64,000 nt of DNA from Planctomycetota bacterium (GCA_020845475.1 JADLFN010000046.1:138997-202996); one strand, 5' to 3'. Positions 47,578 to 56,043 are shown, counted from the stretch's first letter. Notes: generated from the sequence alone by a model not told the origin. Program-made: numbers and translations.

Positions 47578-48620
47578 CGCCCGACCTTGTTGAACCATTC
47601 CTCGAGCATTTTGCGCTCGCGGCTGGTGAGTTTCATGCGCGGGATGACGTCTTCGGCCTTTTCCTTCCAGTTGGGGCCGCTGCCTTCAACGCCCGGCTTG
47701 CGCTCGCCGTCGGGGTCGTACACGTGCTTGCTGGTTTCGCGGCTGCGGCGCTCGCCTTCGCCGGCTTCGGGCGTGATCGGGCGCTCGGCGGACTCCGGCG
47801 TTTTCTCGGGCTGCTCAGCTTCCGGCGGCTTGGGACCCTTGTTGTCGCCGATGCCGCGCTCTTTGCTGCTGCCTTCGGCGGGCGTGGGTTTGACGTCGCT
47901 GGGCGGCGCTTCGCCGGGTTTGTCGGAGGCGCGGCCCGAGGGCGCGGGCTGCGAGGCCCTGGTCTCACCGGGGTCGGCGGTGGCGCTTTCTCCGCCGTTG
48001 CCCTGGCTGCCGCTCTTTTTGGCCTTGCCGCCGCCGGCATCGCCTTTAGCGGGGGCGCCGGATGGCTGCACATCACGCCGCTGAGCGTTCTCGGGTGCGA
48101 CATTCGCAACCGCGTCGTCCTGCGGCGCGCGCGGCTGCGGCGACCAAAGCGCCAGCGGCATGAGCGCAAGCAGCAGGGCGATGACGAGCGCGCCCCAGTG
48201 CTTGCGGGGTGCGGCTTTGCGCGCCTTCGCTTCATCAAAGCCGCTCGCCACGCGGGCTTGCACGGCTTTGGCAAAGGGGCCGGCGCCGTCGAGCAACGTG
48301 ACGAGCGCGTCGTTGAGGCCAAGTTCGCGGTCGAGTTGCAGCGACCAGTCCGGCGCGCCAACACGGCGCGGGCGCGCAAAGGCTTGACGTGTCAAGAGCA
48401 GCGCCGCCGCCACGCCGCAAAGGCCCAGCGCGCTGAGCACGGCCAGCAGCACAAAGTCGCGCCAGCCGGCCAGCGCAAAGGCCAGCGCGGCGCCGAGCAC
48501 GGCCAGCGCCGGCAGCGCCGCCCAGCGCGAGCCGGCATTGATCATGGCCGCGTTGAGCCAGCGCTTGCGCGCGCGTTCAAGGGCGGGCTGAAGTGACAGT
48601 TTTTCGGCACTCTGGGTCAT
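47574..48620 (-). CDS. Membrane protein with long disordered charged region
   Basis: 348 residues. Two membrane helices near the N-terminus (WAALPALAVLGAALAFALAGWRDFVLLAVLSALGLCGVAAALLLT) and one at about 147-165 (WGALVIALLLALMPLALW). Then about 140 residues of Pro/Glu/Lys/Gly-rich low complexity and a short conserved-looking end (DVIPRMKLTSRERKMLEEWFNKVGR). The first third (LDRELGLNDALVTLLDG) recalls DUF4175-like proteins seen beside MoxR/VWA clusters; a MoxR gene is 1.2 kb away. Function unknown. Confidence 0.6.
   Translation of the reverse strand: MTQSAEKLSLQPALERARKRWLNAAMINAGSRWAALPALAVLGAALAFALAGWRDFVLLAVLSALGLCGVAAALLLTRQAFARPRRVGAPDWSLQLDRELGLNDALVTLLDGAGPFAKAVQARVASGFDEAKARKAAPRKHWGALVIALLLALMPLALWSPQPRAPQDDAVANVAPENAQRRDVQPSGAPAKGDAGGGKAKKSGSQGNGGESATADPGETRASQPAPSGRASDKPGEAPPSDVKPTPAEGSSKERGIGDNKGPKPPEAEQPEKTPESAERPITPEAGEGERRSRETSKHVYDPDGERKPGVEGSGPNWKEKAEDVIPRMKLTSRERKMLEEWFNKVGR
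48384..48395. repeat. TTGACNNGTCAA palindrome inside the disordered membrane protein gene
   Basis: TTGACGTGTCAA, extended to CTTGACGTGTCAAG (48383-48396). Confidence 0.65.
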
Positions 48621-48687
48621 TGGTGCTTCATTCCGATGCCATACAATATACGAAGCGCGCTGTGTGGTCGTTACAGGGCATCGCTGA

Positions 48688-48696
48688 TGTTATGAT
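48688..48696 (+). promoter_or_regulatory. Candidate extended -10 promoter of the thioredoxin selenoprotein
   Basis: TGTTATGAT (TGn-TATGAT) 25 bp before the ATG at 48721. A TTACAG at 48671 is too close (14 nt) for an ideal -35. Confidence 0.4.
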
Positions 48697-48720
48697 AACC
48701 CGCCTCACACGGAGACCGCC

Positions 48721-49749
48721 ATGCTCAAGTATGCCGCCCTGTTGCTGCTCCTGGCCGCGCCGCTTTGCGCGCAGGACCAAAAGCCCCTGCGCACGGGCGA
48801 TGTCGCGCCGGAACTTCGCATCACGTATTGGCTGGAAACGCCCGAGAAAACCACGCTGGCGGAAATGGCCGGCGACGTGGTCTTCATCAAGGCCTGGGGC
48901 ATGGGGTGAGGCCCGAGCATGGGGCAGTTGCCCCACATGAACGAGCTCTATGAGAAGTATTCGGCCAAGGGTTTGCACATCATCGGCCTGTACTCGCAGG
49001 GCGAGGCCATTGACGAAATTGCCAAGGTGGTGAAGGAAAAGAACATCAAGTATCCGCAGGCGCTTTCCTGGCTCGATGAAGACAATGCCTGGGACAACTC
49101 CTCGGTGCCGCGCGTGTGGATCGTGGGCGTGGACGGCAAGATCAAGTTTTCCGGCGTCAAGGGCTACGAGAAGATCCTTGAGTCGGAACTTGCCAAGGTG
49201 AAGCACCCCGGCCTGGGCGACATTGAAGTTGCGGCCGAACTCAAGGAAGCCGCGGCCGCCTTTGGCGCGCGCGAATACGGCAAGGCTTGGAAGCTGGCCG
49301 ACGCCGTGGCATCCAACAGCGAGGCCAGCGACGCCGCCCAGGACTCCGCCGCCAAGATCAAGGCCTGCGTGGACGAGCGCTTCCGCGTGCTGCGCAACAA
49401 AGCCGAAGTAGCCGAAGTCGAGAACGACTGGCGCCTCGTCGTCACCACCTGGCGGGCTATCGCCGAGCGCTTCACGGGCTACGAAGACGCGGCTGAAGCC
49501 CTGGAGAAGTGCGAGAAGCTGAAAGCGGACAAGAAGGTGCAGTTGGAGCTGGAAGCGGCCACGGCGATTCGCGTGATCGACCGCGAATTGAATGACAAGG
49601 GCGCAGGCCTTGAGGAGTGGATCAAGCGCTACAAGGAGTTCGCCACGAAGTACAAAGAGACGAGCTGGAACGAAAAGGTCAACGCGGCCATCGAGCGCAT
49701 GCAGCAGGAGTTGAAGGACGCCGAAGAAGCCGGCAAAGGCGGCAAGTAA
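48721..49749 (+). CDS. TlpA/AhpC-type thioredoxin selenoprotein with UGPS active site
   Basis: 342 residues with UGA 48907-48909 read as Sec (U63). ATG 48721 follows GGAG. Signal peptide MLKYAALLLLLAAPLCAQ. Residues about 20-165 are a TlpA/ResA-like thioredoxin domain: LRTGDVAPELRITYWLE, VVFIKAWGMG-U-GPS, MNELYEKYSAKGLHIIGLY, VPRVWIVGVDGKIKFSG with cis-Pro context. The site normally WCGPC is G-U-G-P-S: Sec for the first Cys, Ser for the second. After it come about 175 helical residues. Only one Cys remains, far away (KACVDERF). It probably works as a periplasmic selenol peroxidase or reductase. The frame is unbroken on both sides of the UGA. Confidence 0.93.
48920..48935 (+). promoter_or_regulatory. 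SECIS-like hairpin of the thioredoxin selenoprotein
   Basis: TGGGGC (48920-48925) pairs with GCCCCA (48930-48935) around AGTT. The loop starts 16 nt after UGA and has G at its second position. Confidence 0.72.
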
Positions 49750-49768
49750 CCAAGGCCAATCATCAGAG

Positions 49769-49788
49769 CCCCCTCGGTAACGAGGGGG
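49769..49788 (+). terminator. Terminator between the thioredoxin selenoprotein and MoxR genes
   Basis: CCCCCTCG (49769-49776) pairs with CGAGGGGG (49781-49788), loop GTAA, followed by ATTTA. It can serve both convergent genes. Confidence 0.8.
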
Positions 49789-49797
49789 ATTTACTCG

Positions 49798-51291
49798 CTA
49801 CCCCTCATACAGCGCGCCCAGCATGTCGCAGTAAAGGATGCCGCGGTCGAGGTCTTCTTTGGCGAGCAGGCTGGACTGGTGCAGTCCCTCGAGCACGAAC
49901 TCCATGGCGACGGCCAACTCATCGCCGCGCGTTTCCTTCAAGTGCGACTGCGCCAGTTCGCGCAGGCCGGGCACGGATTCAAGGCGGGCCGCGAAGTCCC
50001 TGTCGCTGAGATCGTCCGTGAGTTCGAGTTTGCGGCCCACGGCGAAGTAGTCGATGATCGGCTTGTAGGCGCCATCGCCCTTGGCGGCCGGTTTCTCGGC
50101 CTTCTGCGGCCGCTTTTGCGCGGGGTTCTTACCGCCAGCGTAAACGCCCGGGAACAGGCGTTCGAAGGTCTTGCGCACGGCGCTGCCCACCAGGTTCGTG
50201 CTGACCTTTTGCAGGCCTTCCTGCTCGCCTTCGTACACCAGTTCCAGCTTGCCGCTCATCGAGGGCACGGCGCTCTGCAAGTCGAGCACTCTCGCCGTGG
50301 TGTGCTCTTGACCTGTCAAGAGACAGCGCCGCTCGGCGTTGCTGATCACGTTCTCATAGATCGCAATCGTCATGCGCGCCGAAACGCCCGAGCCCTGGTC
50401 CACGAACTCGCTCTTGCGCGCCTCGAAGGCAATCTGCTCGATCGCGTCGCGGATGAACTGCGGTATGGCCACCTTCGGCCCGCCGCGTTTAGTCCAGCTT
50501 TCCTGATCCGTGATCGCCTTCGCGTCATCCAGCGAGATCGGGTAATGCGTCAACACCTGGCTCTCGATGCGGTCTTTCAGCGGCGTGATGATCGAGCCAC
50601 GATTCGTGTAATCCTCCGGGTTGGCGCTGAAGCACAGCATGATGTCGAGCGGAATGCGCACCGGAAAGCCGCGGATCTGGATGTCCTTCTCTTCAAGTAT
50701 GTTCAAAAGGCCCACCTGGATGCGCGGCTGCAAATCGGGCAGCTCATTGATCGCAAAGATGCCCCGGTTCGTGCGCGGGATGATGCCGAAGTGGATGACT
50801 TCTTCGTCGGCAAACGTCAGCTTGCGCGAGGCCGCCTTGATCGGGTCCACGTCGCCGATCAGGTCGGCAATGCTCACGTCGGGCGTGGCCAGCTTTTCGT
50901 TGTAGCGCGCATCGCGGGCAAGCCACTCAATGGGCGTGGCATCGCCCTTGCTTACGACCAACGCGCGCGCGTGCTTCGAGATCGGCGCAAAGGGGTCATC
51001 GTTGATTTCGCTGCCCGCCACCACGGGAATGAACTCATCGAGCAGCCCCACCATCGCGCGCAGGATGCGCGTCTTGGCCTGGCCGCGCAAGCCCAGCAGG
51101 ATGATGTTGTGCCGCGACAAAATGGCGTTGATCACCTGCGGCAGCACCGTGGCGTCATAGCCCACAATGCCCTCGAACACGGGCTGCTTGGCGCGTAGCC
51201 GCGCCATGAGATTGTCGCGCAGCTCATCCTTCACCAGACGCGGCTTGTAGCCGGCCTTGCGCAGTTCACCAAGCGTGGAGGGTCGTGCCAT
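49798..51291 (-). CDS. MoxR/Mg-chelatase-type AAA+ ATPase
   Basis: 497 residues. Walker A GLRGQAKT in LLGLRGQAKTRILRAM (about 66-73), Walker B region GIFAINELPDLQPRIQVGLLNILEEKDIQIRG, sensor FSANPEDYTNRGSIITPLKDRIES. This is the MoxR/ChlI clade, longer than usual, with a C-terminal helical region (DLSDRDFAARLESVPGLRELAQSHLKETRGDEL). Such ATPases act as chaperones, often with VWA-domain partners to insert metals or mature complexes. No VWA gene is adjacent in the window; a molybdenum hydroxylase operon lies 150 bp away, divergent, whose maturation is a possible job. Confidence 0.85.
   Translation of the reverse strand: MARPSTLGELRKAGYKPRLVKDELRDNLMARLRAKQPVFEGIVGYDATVLPQVINAILSRHNIILLGLRGQAKTRILRAMVGLLDEFIPVVAGSEINDDPFAPISKHARALVVSKGDATPIEWLARDARYNEKLATPDVSIADLIGDVDPIKAASRKLTFADEEVIHFGIIPRTNRGIFAINELPDLQPRIQVGLLNILEEKDIQIRGFPVRIPLDIMLCFSANPEDYTNRGSIITPLKDRIESQVLTHYPISLDDAKAITDQESWTKRGGPKVAIPQFIRDAIEQIAFEARKSEFVDQGSGVSARMTIAIYENVISNAERRCLLTGQEHTTARVLDLQSAVPSMSGKLELVYEGEQEGLQKVSTNLVGSAVRKTFERLFPGVYAGGKNPAQKRPQKAEKPAAKGDGAYKPIIDYFAVGRKLELTDDLSDRDFAARLESVPGLRELAQSHLKETRGDELAVAMEFVLEGLHQSSLLAKEDLDRGILYCDMLGALYEG
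50305..50322. repeat. CTCTTGACNNGTCAAGAG palindrome inside the MoxR gene
   Basis: CTCTTGACCTGTCAAGAG, a full 18-bp copy. It encodes part of LLTGQEHT. Confidence 0.8.
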
Positions 51292-51317
51292 GGGAGAAGA
51301 TTAGCGCGAGCCTCTTG

Positions 51318-51404
51318 AGGCGCTAGGCACTAGGCGTCAGGCGCTAGGAACAGTCCATTGTCGAATGCCTTTACTAACGCCTAGCGCCTAGTAACTAGCG
51401 CCTA
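51318..51404. repeat. GGCGCTAGG word repeat, inverted
   Basis: Left arm AGGCGCTAGGCACTAGGCG and right arm with reverse complement TAGGCGCTAGTTACTAGGCG, about 25 bp apart. It fills the spacer between the MoxR and Mo-hydroxylase genes. Confidence 0.75.
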
Positions 51405-51443
51405 CCCCGCGCCCAAATGTACACTTCCGCCTCGGGAGGAAAC

Positions 51444-51950
51444 GTGTCCAAAAAGCTATTGAAATTAACTGTCAACGGCCGCGCCGTCGAGATCGCCTGC
51501 GCACCTAATCAAACGCTCGCCAACGCGCTGCGCGATGAGCTCAACCTCACGGGCACCAAGATCGGCTGCGACATGGGCACCTGCGGCTGCTGCACCGTCG
51601 AGGTCAATGGCAAAGCCAAGCTGAGCTGCCTCACGCTGGCCCACGAGTGCGAGGGCGCGAGCATCACCACCATTGAGGGCCTGAACCAGTACCAGATGCA
51701 CCCGCTGCAGAAGGCCTTCGCCGAATGCGGAGGCTCCCAGTGCGGCTACTGCACGGCGGGCTTCGTGATGAAATCGCACGCGCTGCTGGCCGAGTGCCCC
51801 AATCCCACGCGCGAGCAGCTCAAAGAGGAACTCGCCGGCAACCTGTGCCGCTGCACCGGCTTCATCAAGATCTACGACGCCGTCGAGCGCGCCGCGAGCG
51901 AACTTCGCGAGAAAGCACCCGTGGAACCCGCACCGGCCACGGCGCGCTAA
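51444..51950 (+). CDS. Molybdenum hydroxylase 2Fe-2S subunit
   Basis: 168 residues from GTG 51444, chosen because GGGAGGA lies at 51434-51440. N-terminal plant-type ferredoxin domain: CDMGTCGCC ... LSCLTLA binds the first 2Fe-2S cluster. The helical second domain holds CGYCTAGF ... LCRCTGF for the cluster near the Mo cofactor. It is the small subunit (XdhC/CoxS/HcrC type) that relays electrons from Mo to FAD. The large and FAD subunits lie downstream, separated by inserted genes. The tail EKAPVEPAPATAR is variable. Confidence 0.93.
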   Translation: MSKKLLKLTVNGRAVEIACAPNQTLANALRDELNLTGTKIGCDMGTCGCCTVEVNGKAKLSCLTLAHECEGASITTIEGLNQYQMHPLQKAFAECGGSQCGYCTAGFVMKSHALLAECPNPTREQLKEELAGNLCRCTGFIKIYDAVERAASELREKAPVEPAPATAR

Positions 51951-51956
51951 CAGGAT

Positions 51957-52420
51957 TTACCGCCAAGGACGCCAAGTGCGCCAAGAACAACACACAAAGG
52001 AACCGGACGCCGAACTGGATCAACTTGCCCGTGAGGTCATCGGTGCGGCAATTGCCGTGCACAAGGAACTGGGCCCCGGCTTCCCAGAAAGCGTCTACGC
52101 GAAAGCGCTTGAAGTCGAACTTCGACAACGACGGATTTCGTTTGAGCGAGAGTACCCGGTCAGCGTGGTTTATCAGGGCCAGCTGGTAGGTGAAGGCAGA
52201 GCGGACTTCTTTATCGGAGGCCGGCTCGTTGTGGAATTGAAGGCAGTCGAGAAGGTTCTCAACATTCATCTGGGTCAGGTCATCGCGTACCTGAAGATGG
52301 TCCGCCAACCCTTGGGATTGCTGCTGAATTTTCACGTGTCCATGATGAAGGAAGGCATTCATAGGGTTGTGTATTCGCCGCAGTAGCTCTTGGCGATCTT
52401 GGCGTCCTTGGCGGTAGAGG
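51957..52420. mobile_element. GxxExxY element with inverted-repeat ends
   Basis: Ends are 31-nt inverted repeats (51958-51988 and 52386-52416), 28 of 31 identical, each built from CGCCAAGGA-type words: TACCGCCAAGGACGCCAAG then CGCCAAGA. They enclose only the GxxExxY gene. The unit sits between the 2Fe-2S and Mo subunit genes without damaging either. It has no transposase, so it would need outside help or another route. Confidence 0.75.
51976..52386 (+). CDS. GxxExxY protein (PD-(D/E)XK-like)
   Basis: 136 residues. The naming motif is GPGFPESVY; then VEYPVSVVYQG-type EREYPVSVVYQGQLVGEGRADFFIGGRLVVELKAVEKV, where D, E-K are the likely PD-(D/E)XK catalytic residues. The end VSMMKEGIHRVV is also typical. 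Function is unknown; the fold suggests a nuclease. The first codons (GTG 51976) lie within the left inverted repeat and the stop touches the right one, so gene and repeats form one unit. Confidence 0.85.
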   Translation: MRQEQHTKEPDAELDQLAREVIGAAIAVHKELGPGFPESVYAKALEVELRQRRISFEREYPVSVVYQGQLVGEGRADFFIGGRLVVELKAVEKVLNIHLGQVIAYLKMVRQPLGLLLNFHVSMMKEGIHRVVYSPQ

Positions 52421-52442
52421 TTTTCGAATCATCGGAGAAGCA

Positions 52443-54869
52443 ATGCCCATCGTCCGCACCAAAGGCAGCACCCGCAACGACCACCAGCTCAACAAGGGCA
52501 TCTGGGCCGACGGCGAAAGCCGCGCTGCCAATCCGCTGGCTCACACTGATGGCAACGAGCCCGGCTTCAACGTCGTCGGCAAGCGCATGCCGCTCAAGGA
52601 CGCCTACAAGAAAGTTACGGGCGAGGGCGTCTATGCCGACGACATGCGCCTGCCCGGCATGCTCTTTGCCCGCGTGCTGCACGCCACCAGGCCCCACGCG
52701 AAGATCAAGCGCCTTGACACGTCAAGGGCTGAAGCGCTGCCCGGCGTGCGCGCCGTGACGATCGGCGCCGATGCGCCCATCCGCTTTGGCGTGCTGCCCG
52801 TGAGCCAGGACGAAACGGCCATGGCCGTCGATAAGGTCATATTTGCCGGCGAGGCCGTGGCCGCCGTGGCCGCCGACAGCGAGGAGATCGCCGCCACGGC
52901 CTGCAACCTGATCGAGGTCGAATACGAAGAGATGCCCGCCTTCCTCAAGCCCCACGATTCACTCAAGAAAGTCGCGAGCCCCGAACACCAGATCCACGAC
53001 AAAGTGGACAAGAACTTCCCCGGCACCAACATCCACAAAGCCGTGGACCAGGAGTTCGGCGACGTCACGGCCGCCTTCAAAGCCGCGCGTTCAACGCCCA
53101 GTGGCACATTCATGTTCGAAGGTGTGAGCCACGGCTTCACCGAGCCGCACTCCGTGCTCGCGCACTGGGACGCCGACGACCGGCTGTTTTTGTACACGCC
53201 GCAGCAGGTGCCGCACTACACGCACCTGGCGCTGGCCAAAGTTCTTGAGATGGACCTGCACCGCATCAACGTGGTGCGCACCATGGTGGGCGGCGGGTTT
53301 GGCGGCAAGTCTGATCCGTTCCCGCACGAAGTTATCGCCTGTCTGCTGGCCAAGAAGACGCGCCGGCCCGTGAAGCTGACCATGGACCGCGAGGAGTGCT
53401 TTCTGGTCAATCGCGCGCGCCACCCCAGCGAAATCAAGATGGCGCTGGCCTTTGACCCGCAGGGCAAGCTGATCGGCATGGACTCTGACGCCCTGATCGA
53501 CGGCGGCGCCGCAGGCAGCTTTGGCGTGGTGAGCACCTACTACAACGGCGTGCTTTCCAACGGCCCCTATTACCTGCCCGCGTTCCGCTACAAAGGCCGC
53601 CGCGTTTACTCCAACCGCCCCGCCAGCGGCGCCATGCGCGGCCACGGCAGCGTGAACCCGCGCCATGCGATGGAAGTGCTCGTGGACATGGCGGCCGTCG
53701 AGCTTGGCCTGGATCCCTGCGAGCTGCGCCTGCGCAACTTTTTGCCTGAGCAATGCCTCACGCCTTTTCACAAGTTTCGCATCACGTCCAACGGCATCCG
53801 CGAGGGCCTTGAAGAAGTCATGCGCCTGAGCGACTGGAAGAACAAGTGGGGCAAGCTGCCCTACGGGCGCGGCATCGGCGTGGCGTGCAGCTTCTTCATC
53901 TCGGGCAGTGCGCTGCCGATTCACTGGAACAAGCTGCCGCAAAGCACGGTGCACCTGAAGATTGACATGGACGGCGGCATCGCCGTGCATTCGCTCGCCG
54001 CTGAAATCGGCCAGGGTTCTGACACCGTGCTCGCCCAGATGGTCGCCGAAGTGCTGGGCGTGAACATGGATCGCATCCATGTGCGCTCACAGGAAACCGA
54101 TCTGGCCCCAATCGACTTGGGCAGCTATAGCTCCCGCGTCACGTTCATGGCCGGCAACGCTGCGCGCGAAGCCGCCGAGAAGATCCGCGCCGACCTCGCG
54201 GCCGCCGCAGCGCGGCTTACGGGCCAGCCCGCGCAGTACTTTGATTTCGCGGGCGAAAAGCTCATCTGCCGCAGCAAGCCCAACATCGCGGTCACGTTCA
54301 TGGAGGCGCTGCACGAGGCACAGGTTGATCGCGGCGCGTTGTGCGCCAGCGGCTGCTACGTCAGCCCGCCGCTGGGCACGGAGTTCAAGGGCAGCAACGC
54401 GGGCCTTTCGCCGAGTTACAGCTTCAGCGCCTACATCTGCGAAGTGGACGTGGACCCCGAAACAGGCTTCGTGCAGCCCGTCCACGTGTGGGCCGCGCAC
54501 GACTGCGGTCGAGCACTCAACCCGCTCGCGGTCGAAGGCCAGATCGAGGGCAGCGTGCACATGGGCCTGGGCCAGGCGCTGACGGAAACCATGCGCTACA
54601 GAAACGGGCAACTGCTCAACGCCAACTTCCTCGACTACAAGATTCCCACGCCCTACGAAACGCCCGAAATGGACATCGTGATCGTCGAAAGCATCGACCC
54701 CGAAGGCCCCTTCGGCGCCAAAGAATGCGGCGAAGGCGGGCTCGCGCCGATCATCCCGGCCGTAGGCAACGCGATCTACGACGCCGTAGGCGTGCGCCTG
54801 TTCGAAGTGCCCATGACCCCCGACCGAGTCCTGCGCGCGATTGAAGAAAAGAAGCGAGCAGCCAAATAG
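52443..54869 (+). CDS. Molybdenum hydroxylase large (Mo-binding) subunit
   Basis: 808 residues. Xanthine-oxidase-family large subunit: KDAYKKVTGEGVYADDM, MVGGGFGGKSDPFPHEV (cofactor contact), SNRPASGAMRGHGSVNPRHAMEVL, and the catalytic Glu in GAKECGEGGLAPIIPAVGNA. It binds molybdopterin-cytosine dinucleotide or a close relative and hydroxylates (or reductively dehydroxylates) a substrate. Together with a FAD subunit bearing an extra Cys set (56809-57867) it looks closest to the 4-hydroxybenzoyl-CoA reductase/aldehyde-oxidase side of the family. A CCTTGACACGTCAAGG palindrome lies within. GGAG ribosome site before ATG 52443. Confidence 0.9.
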   Translation: MPIVRTKGSTRNDHQLNKGIWADGESRAANPLAHTDGNEPGFNVVGKRMPLKDAYKKVTGEGVYADDMRLPGMLFARVLHATRPHAKIKRLDTSRAEALPGVRAVTIGADAPIRFGVLPVSQDETAMAVDKVIFAGEAVAAVAADSEEIAATACNLIEVEYEEMPAFLKPHDSLKKVASPEHQIHDKVDKNFPGTNIHKAVDQEFGDVTAAFKAARSTPSGTFMFEGVSHGFTEPHSVLAHWDADDRLFLYTPQQVPHYTHLALAKVLEMDLHRINVVRTMVGGGFGGKSDPFPHEVIACLLAKKTRRPVKLTMDREECFLVNRARHPSEIKMALAFDPQGKLIGMDSDALIDGGAAGSFGVVSTYYNGVLSNGPYYLPAFRYKGRRVYSNRPASGAMRGHGSVNPRHAMEVLVDMAAVELGLDPCELRLRNFLPEQCLTPFHKFRITSNGIREGLEEVMRLSDWKNKWGKLPYGRGIGVACSFFISGSALPIHWNKLPQSTVHLKIDMDGGIAVHSLAAEIGQGSDTVLAQMVAEVLGVNMDRIHVRSQETDLAPIDLGSYSSRVTFMAGNAAREAAEKIRADLAAAAARLTGQPAQYFDFAGEKLICRSKPNIAVTFMEALHEAQVDRGALCASGCYVSPPLGTEFKGSNAGLSPSYSFSAYICEVDVDPETGFVQPVHVWAAHDCGRALNPLAVEGQIEGSVHMGLGQALTETMRYRNGQLLNANFLDYKIPTPYETPEMDIVIVESIDPEGPFGAKECGEGGLAPIIPAVGNAIYDAVGVRLFEVPMTPDRVLRAIEEKKRAAK
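52712..52727. repeat. CCTTGACACGTCAAGG palindrome inside the Mo subunit gene
   Basis: 16-bp palindrome of the TTGACNNGTCAA family; encodes part of RLDTSRAEA. Confidence 0.7.
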
Positions 54870-54946
54870 CATCAGAGCCCCGAGCGTAAGCGAGCGGGTC
54901 CGCCGTTACGGTTTGGAACCACAGATGAACACGGATGGACACGGAT

Positions 54947-55861
54947 ATGGCAATTCCTGATTTCCAGACGTTGATGCTACCCATCCTCCAGTTCTTTGGT
55001 GACGAGAAGGTTCATTCAAACGACGAAGTGAACGTCGCTCTTGTGAAGAAATATTCGCTCAGTGAGGCGGAAACAGACGAGCTGATTCCGAGCGGGCGAG
55101 CAAAACGCTTTCGAAACCGAGTGGCTTGGGCGCTCACATATCTCACCACGGCACGCTTGCTAGAGTCCGTGTCGCGTGGCCAAAGACAAATCACGGCGCG
55201 CGGCAAGGATGTACTCAAGTCCGCTCCTGCACGAATAGACCTGAAGTTCCTCAACCAGTTCGCAGAAATTCGGGAGCTGCGCAAGCCCAAAGAAGCTACG
55301 GAGGACGAAGATCCGCAGACGGCTTCGATTGCGGCTGAAACTCCAGATGAGATGCTCGCAACAGCATTTGAAGTCGCCCAAGGGCCGAAGCGATCGGAGA
55401 TTCTCAACGCGATCCTTGCTAAGCCTCCTGAGTTTTTTGAACAGCTAGTCCTCGACGTGATGACTGCGGCTGGGTACGGCGGTCGTATTGAGAACGGCGC
55501 TGAACATCTTGGCAAGTCCGGCGACGGCGGCGTGGATGGAGTTATCAAGGAGGACGCGCTCGGGCTTGAACTGATTTACGTTCAAGCAAAGCGATACGGT
55601 CTAGATCATGCGATCGGTCGCCAAGATGTTCAGCAGTTCGCTGGAAGTCTGGAGGGCTTTCGCGCACGCAAGGGTGTCTTCATAACGACCAGCTACTTCG
55701 CGGAAACCGCTAAGAAATACGCTCAACAGATTGAGAAGAAGATCGCGCTCATCGATGGACCCATGCTGGTCGACCTGATGCTCAAGTACAACGTCGGAGT
55801 CAGGACCATAAGGAAGTTCGAACTAAAGGATGTTGACCAAGACTATTTCAATAACGATTGA
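54947..55861 (+). CDS. mrr: Mrr-type restriction endonuclease
   Basis: 304 residues from ATG 54947. N-terminal winged-helix domain (DFQTLMLPILQFFGDEKVHSNDEVN) and a C-terminal Mrr catalytic domain: LVLDVMTAAGYGG, GKSGDGGVDGVIKEDALGLELIYVQAKRY (D and Q-x-K of the PD-(D/E)XK site), and FAGSLEGFRARKGVFITTSYF. Mrr cuts methylated foreign DNA. It interrupts the Mo-hydroxylase operon and has visibly lower GC than its neighbours. Repeats of the ACAGATGAACACGGATGG kind run into its start. No methylase or specificity subunit is present. Confidence 0.9.
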   Translation: MAIPDFQTLMLPILQFFGDEKVHSNDEVNVALVKKYSLSEAETDELIPSGRAKRFRNRVAWALTYLTTARLLESVSRGQRQITARGKDVLKSAPARIDLKFLNQFAEIRELRKPKEATEDEDPQTASIAAETPDEMLATAFEVAQGPKRSEILNAILAKPPEFFEQLVLDVMTAAGYGGRIENGAEHLGKSGDGGVDGVIKEDALGLELIYVQAKRYGLDHAIGRQDVQQFAGSLEGFRARKGVFITTSYFAETAKKYAQQIEKKIALIDGPMLVDLMLKYNVGVRTIRKFELKDVDQDYFNND

Positions 55862-55926
55862 ACCGTATGCTTCTCGTTGTGTTCGACCTCGTTGCCAGAT
55901 GTAGTCAACCGTAGGGCAGACAAACC

Positions 55927-56043
55927 ATGACCATGCTTCTCCCGCAGTTTGAATTGCACAAGCCTTCTACCCTAAAGGAAGCCGCGTCTTTGGCGGCCAA
56001 ATTCGGTGAGGATTTTGATTACCTCTCCGGCGGCGCAATCTGA
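55927..56043 (+). pseudogene. Decayed 5' fragment of the FAD-subunit gene
   Basis: 38 codons that match the start of the intact gene at 56809: MTMLLPQFELHKP is identical, and 29 of 38 residues agree up to FDYLSGG, where it stops with TGA. Base identity is lower, mostly third-position changes, so the two copies have diverged. The toxin-antitoxin pair lies exactly between this fragment and the intact gene. Confidence 0.88.
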
